From the NCBI GenBank assembly GCA_900550955.1, contig URUF01000080.1, positions 1 through 7,486 of the forward strand: 7,486 nucleotides of DNA, given 5' to 3'. The DNA is from an uncultured Eubacteriales bacterium (GTDB taxonomy: Bacteria; Bacillota; Clostridia; Christensenellales; Aristaeellaceae). Below the pieces are notes generated by a model, which was not told the origin of the DNA, did no database searches, and was given only the letters and a program-made list of their open reading frames with translations. Of this stretch, positions 6,066 to 7,486 are shown one piece after another. Both the position numbers and the translations under genes were made by a program. The stretch's first letter is position 1; every line of letters begins with the position of its first letter.

Positions 6066-7394
6066 ATGAAACGTATCCTGTCAACCGTACTGGCTGCGGC
6101 GCTGCTGCTTTGCACGGCGCCCGCCATGGCCCAAACCGCCTATCCCGACGGCGCTATTCAATGGTGGGCCACGGGACAGCCCCAGTTCCGCAAGCAATAT
6201 TTTGACACCTGGCTTGAAAAGCACAGCGACATCGCCCCCGGCGTTACGCTGGAGGCCACCACCATCTCAACCACCAACGACGGCCAGCAAAAGGTAGCCA
6301 TGTACGCCATGAGCGGTGCCTATGACGCCATCCCGGATATCATGTTCCTGGATACGGTAGGCGTGGTGAACATGGCGGTGAACGGCCTGCTTAAGGACGT
6401 AACGGATTTCTACGCCCCCATCGCGGACCAGTTTGTGGATGGCGCGGCGGCGGACGCCACCATCAACGGCGTCATCTACGCCCTGCCGGACGCGGTGCGG
6501 CCCCAGATGCTGTTCTACAATGCCGCGATCTTTGAAAAGTACGGCGTTGACCCCGCTATGATGAGCACCTTCGACGGGTACCTGGAGGCAGGCCGCCTGC
6601 TTAAGGAGCGCAGCAACGGCGAGGTATACCTCTCCTATGTGGATCCCAGCACCTTCACCTGGCGCTATTGGGGCCGCCGCGGCCTGATGCCCCAGGCAGG
6701 CGCGCGCATCTGGGACGAGGAAGGCAACGTGGTCATCGGTTCGGACGAGGGAACCAAGCTTGCGCTCGGCTTCTTTGACAAGCTGTGCTCCGAGGGCCTG
6801 CTTTACAAAACCAACATGATGCAGCAGCCCCTTTACGAGGCCACCGACGAGGGCAAGATTGCCACCTACTACATCGGCGCTTTCTGGGATGAGTTCCTGC
6901 GCGGCAACCTGACTGCCACCGCCGGCGATTGGCGCGTGATGCCCCCGCCCGTGTTTGAGGAGGTAGGCACCTCCGGCGCGCCGGTAAGCACCTACTACTG
7001 CCTGGTAGATACCCATGACGATACCTATACCGGCCTGGTAGAGCAGATGTGGTACGACTTTGCCACCGACGGCGAGGCTTATAAGGCCTGGGTCACGGAA
7101 ATGATGGAGGTAAACGGCCCCTACAACAACCCCATCTCCAAGGAAATGCTCAAAGACCCGTTCTGGCAGGAGCCCTCTGACTTTTACGGCGGCCAGTCCT
7201 TCCGCAAGGCGGAAAGCGACGCCCTGGCTAACCCTTCCGCCAATATGACCGTTACCCCCAGCGACGCTGAGGCGGATGAGATCATTAGCGCGGAGCTGGA
7301 AAAGTATGTGGCGGGCGAGCAAACCATGGACGAGGCCATCGCCAACATGGATAAGGAGCTTAAAAACCGCATCGGCAAGGCGGAGATGCCGTAA
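6066..7394 (+). CDS. ABC transporter extracellular solute-binding protein, family 1 (carbohydrate-type)
   Basis: This 442-residue binding protein should capture a solute outside the membrane for an ABC importer. The N-terminus is a Sec signal peptide: MKR, a hydrophobic core (about 4-17), then an A-M-A cleavage site (20-22) before Gln23. C16 is not in a good lipobox, since it is preceded by LLL, so release by signal peptidase I is predicted rather than lipidation. The mature part has family-1 landmarks: PDIMFLDT (90-97), the INGVIYALPDAV segment (133-144), FYNAAIFEKYGVD (150-162), and a C-terminal helix with MDEAIANMDKEL. The carbohydrate class is the usual one for this fold, but the ligand is unknown. 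AAGGAG (6049-6054) lies 11 nt before ATG 6066. A GTG at 6054 is in frame but overlaps that site. No permease or ATPase gene lies within the window. Confidence 0.9.
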   Translation: MKRILSTVLAAALLLCTAPAMAQTAYPDGAIQWWATGQPQFRKQYFDTWLEKHSDIAPGVTLEATTISTTNDGQQKVAMYAMSGAYDAIPDIMFLDTVGVVNMAVNGLLKDVTDFYAPIADQFVDGAAADATINGVIYALPDAVRPQMLFYNAAIFEKYGVDPAMMSTFDGYLEAGRLLKERSNGEVYLSYVDPSTFTWRYWGRRGLMPQAGARIWDEEGNVVIGSDEGTKLALGFFDKLCSEGLLYKTNMMQQPLYEATDEGKIATYYIGAFWDEFLRGNLTATAGDWRVMPPPVFEEVGTSGAPVSTYYCLVDTHDDTYTGLVEQMWYDFATDGEAYKAWVTEMMEVNGPYNNPISKEMLKDPFWQEPSDFYGGQSFRKAESDALANPSANMTVTPSDAEADEIISAELEKYVAGEQTMDEAIANMDKELKNRIGKAEMP

Positions 7395-7420
7395 GGGAAA
7401 GGAATAGGGCGCGGGCGGGC

Positions 7421-7470
7421 GGCCTGCCTGGCCAGGCCGTCGAAAAAGCTCGCCTGCGGCGATCTTTTCC
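7421..7470 (+). terminator. Tandem hairpins after the solute-binding protein gene
   Basis: Two adjacent stem-loops begin 27 nt after the stop codon. The first is GGCCTG (7421-7426) with CAGGCC (7433-7438), which can also fold as a perfect 12-nt palindrome (7426-7437). The second pairs 7444-7454 with 7458-7468, with one C-T mismatch and a 3-nt loop. Its arms have A-rich and T-rich ends (AAAAG, CTTTT). It may be a partial terminator or attenuator, or part of an intergenic repeat. The T run is short and interrupted, so complete termination is uncertain. Confidence 0.45.
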
Positions 7471-7486
7471 GCCGAGAGTTGCGCCG

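Noticed and set aside
6267..7322. 351-residue minus-strand open frame
   Set aside because: It is antisense to the solute-binding protein gene and has no ribosome binding site or domain.
1..7486. CRISPR array, insertion sequence, attachment site or phage genes
   Set aside because: I saw no regularly spaced direct repeats, transposase or integrase motifs, or terminal inverted repeats with target duplications.

Overview
The window reads as a GC-rich (roughly 55-60% by eye) chromosomal segment of an anaerobic member of the Bacillota, probably a gut-type clostridial lineage. The reasons are an EFR1-type flavodoxin/ferredoxin fusion, an oxygen-sensitive-type L-cysteine desulfidase, a NuoE-like thioredoxin-fold ferredoxin, strong AGGAGG-type ribosome binding sites, and a sigma-A promoter close to consensus. 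The lineage is inferred from gene content only. I see no mobile element, CRISPR array, tRNA or rRNA.

Layout. Positions 1-60 hold the tail of an upstream unit, ending in a clean rho-independent terminator (24-53). A GC-rich spacer without a credible gene follows (about 60-340). A plus-strand unit then carries three genes: an EFR1-family ferrodoxin (410-1162), a NUDIX hydrolase of the 8-oxo-dGTP diphosphatase type (1197-1670) and an ArsC/Spx/YffB-family thioredoxin-fold protein (1717-2082). A second GC-rich spacer (2083-2350) leads to a bidirectional terminator (2352-2393). That terminator also closes a minus-strand pair: an L-cysteine desulfidase, CyuA (2925-4205), followed 19 nt later by a stand-alone NuoE-like [2Fe-2S] protein (2420-2905).

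An AT-rich divergent control region (4206-4441) separates this pair from a plus-strand catabolic/transport unit. That unit contains a GntR/FCD regulator (4442-5089), a uroporphyrinogen-decarboxylase-superfamily protein that overlaps it by ATGA (5086-6057), and a family-1-type extracellular solute-binding protein (6066-7394). The window ends in a hairpin-rich spacer, so the permease genes expected for this transporter would lie beyond the edge.

How the genes may work together. The first unit looks like redox and nucleotide-pool housekeeping. The minus-strand pair probably degrades cysteine to pyruvate, ammonia and sulfide, with an Fe-S protein of unknown partner. In the third unit, the regulator, an MtaA-like methyltransferase or decarboxylase candidate and an importer component suggest uptake and processing of an unidentified small solute. 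The substrate cannot be read from the sequence. The best leads for something new are this GntR-UroD-SBP cassette, the CyuA/NuoE-like pairing, and two similar small palindromes in the shared divergent control region.
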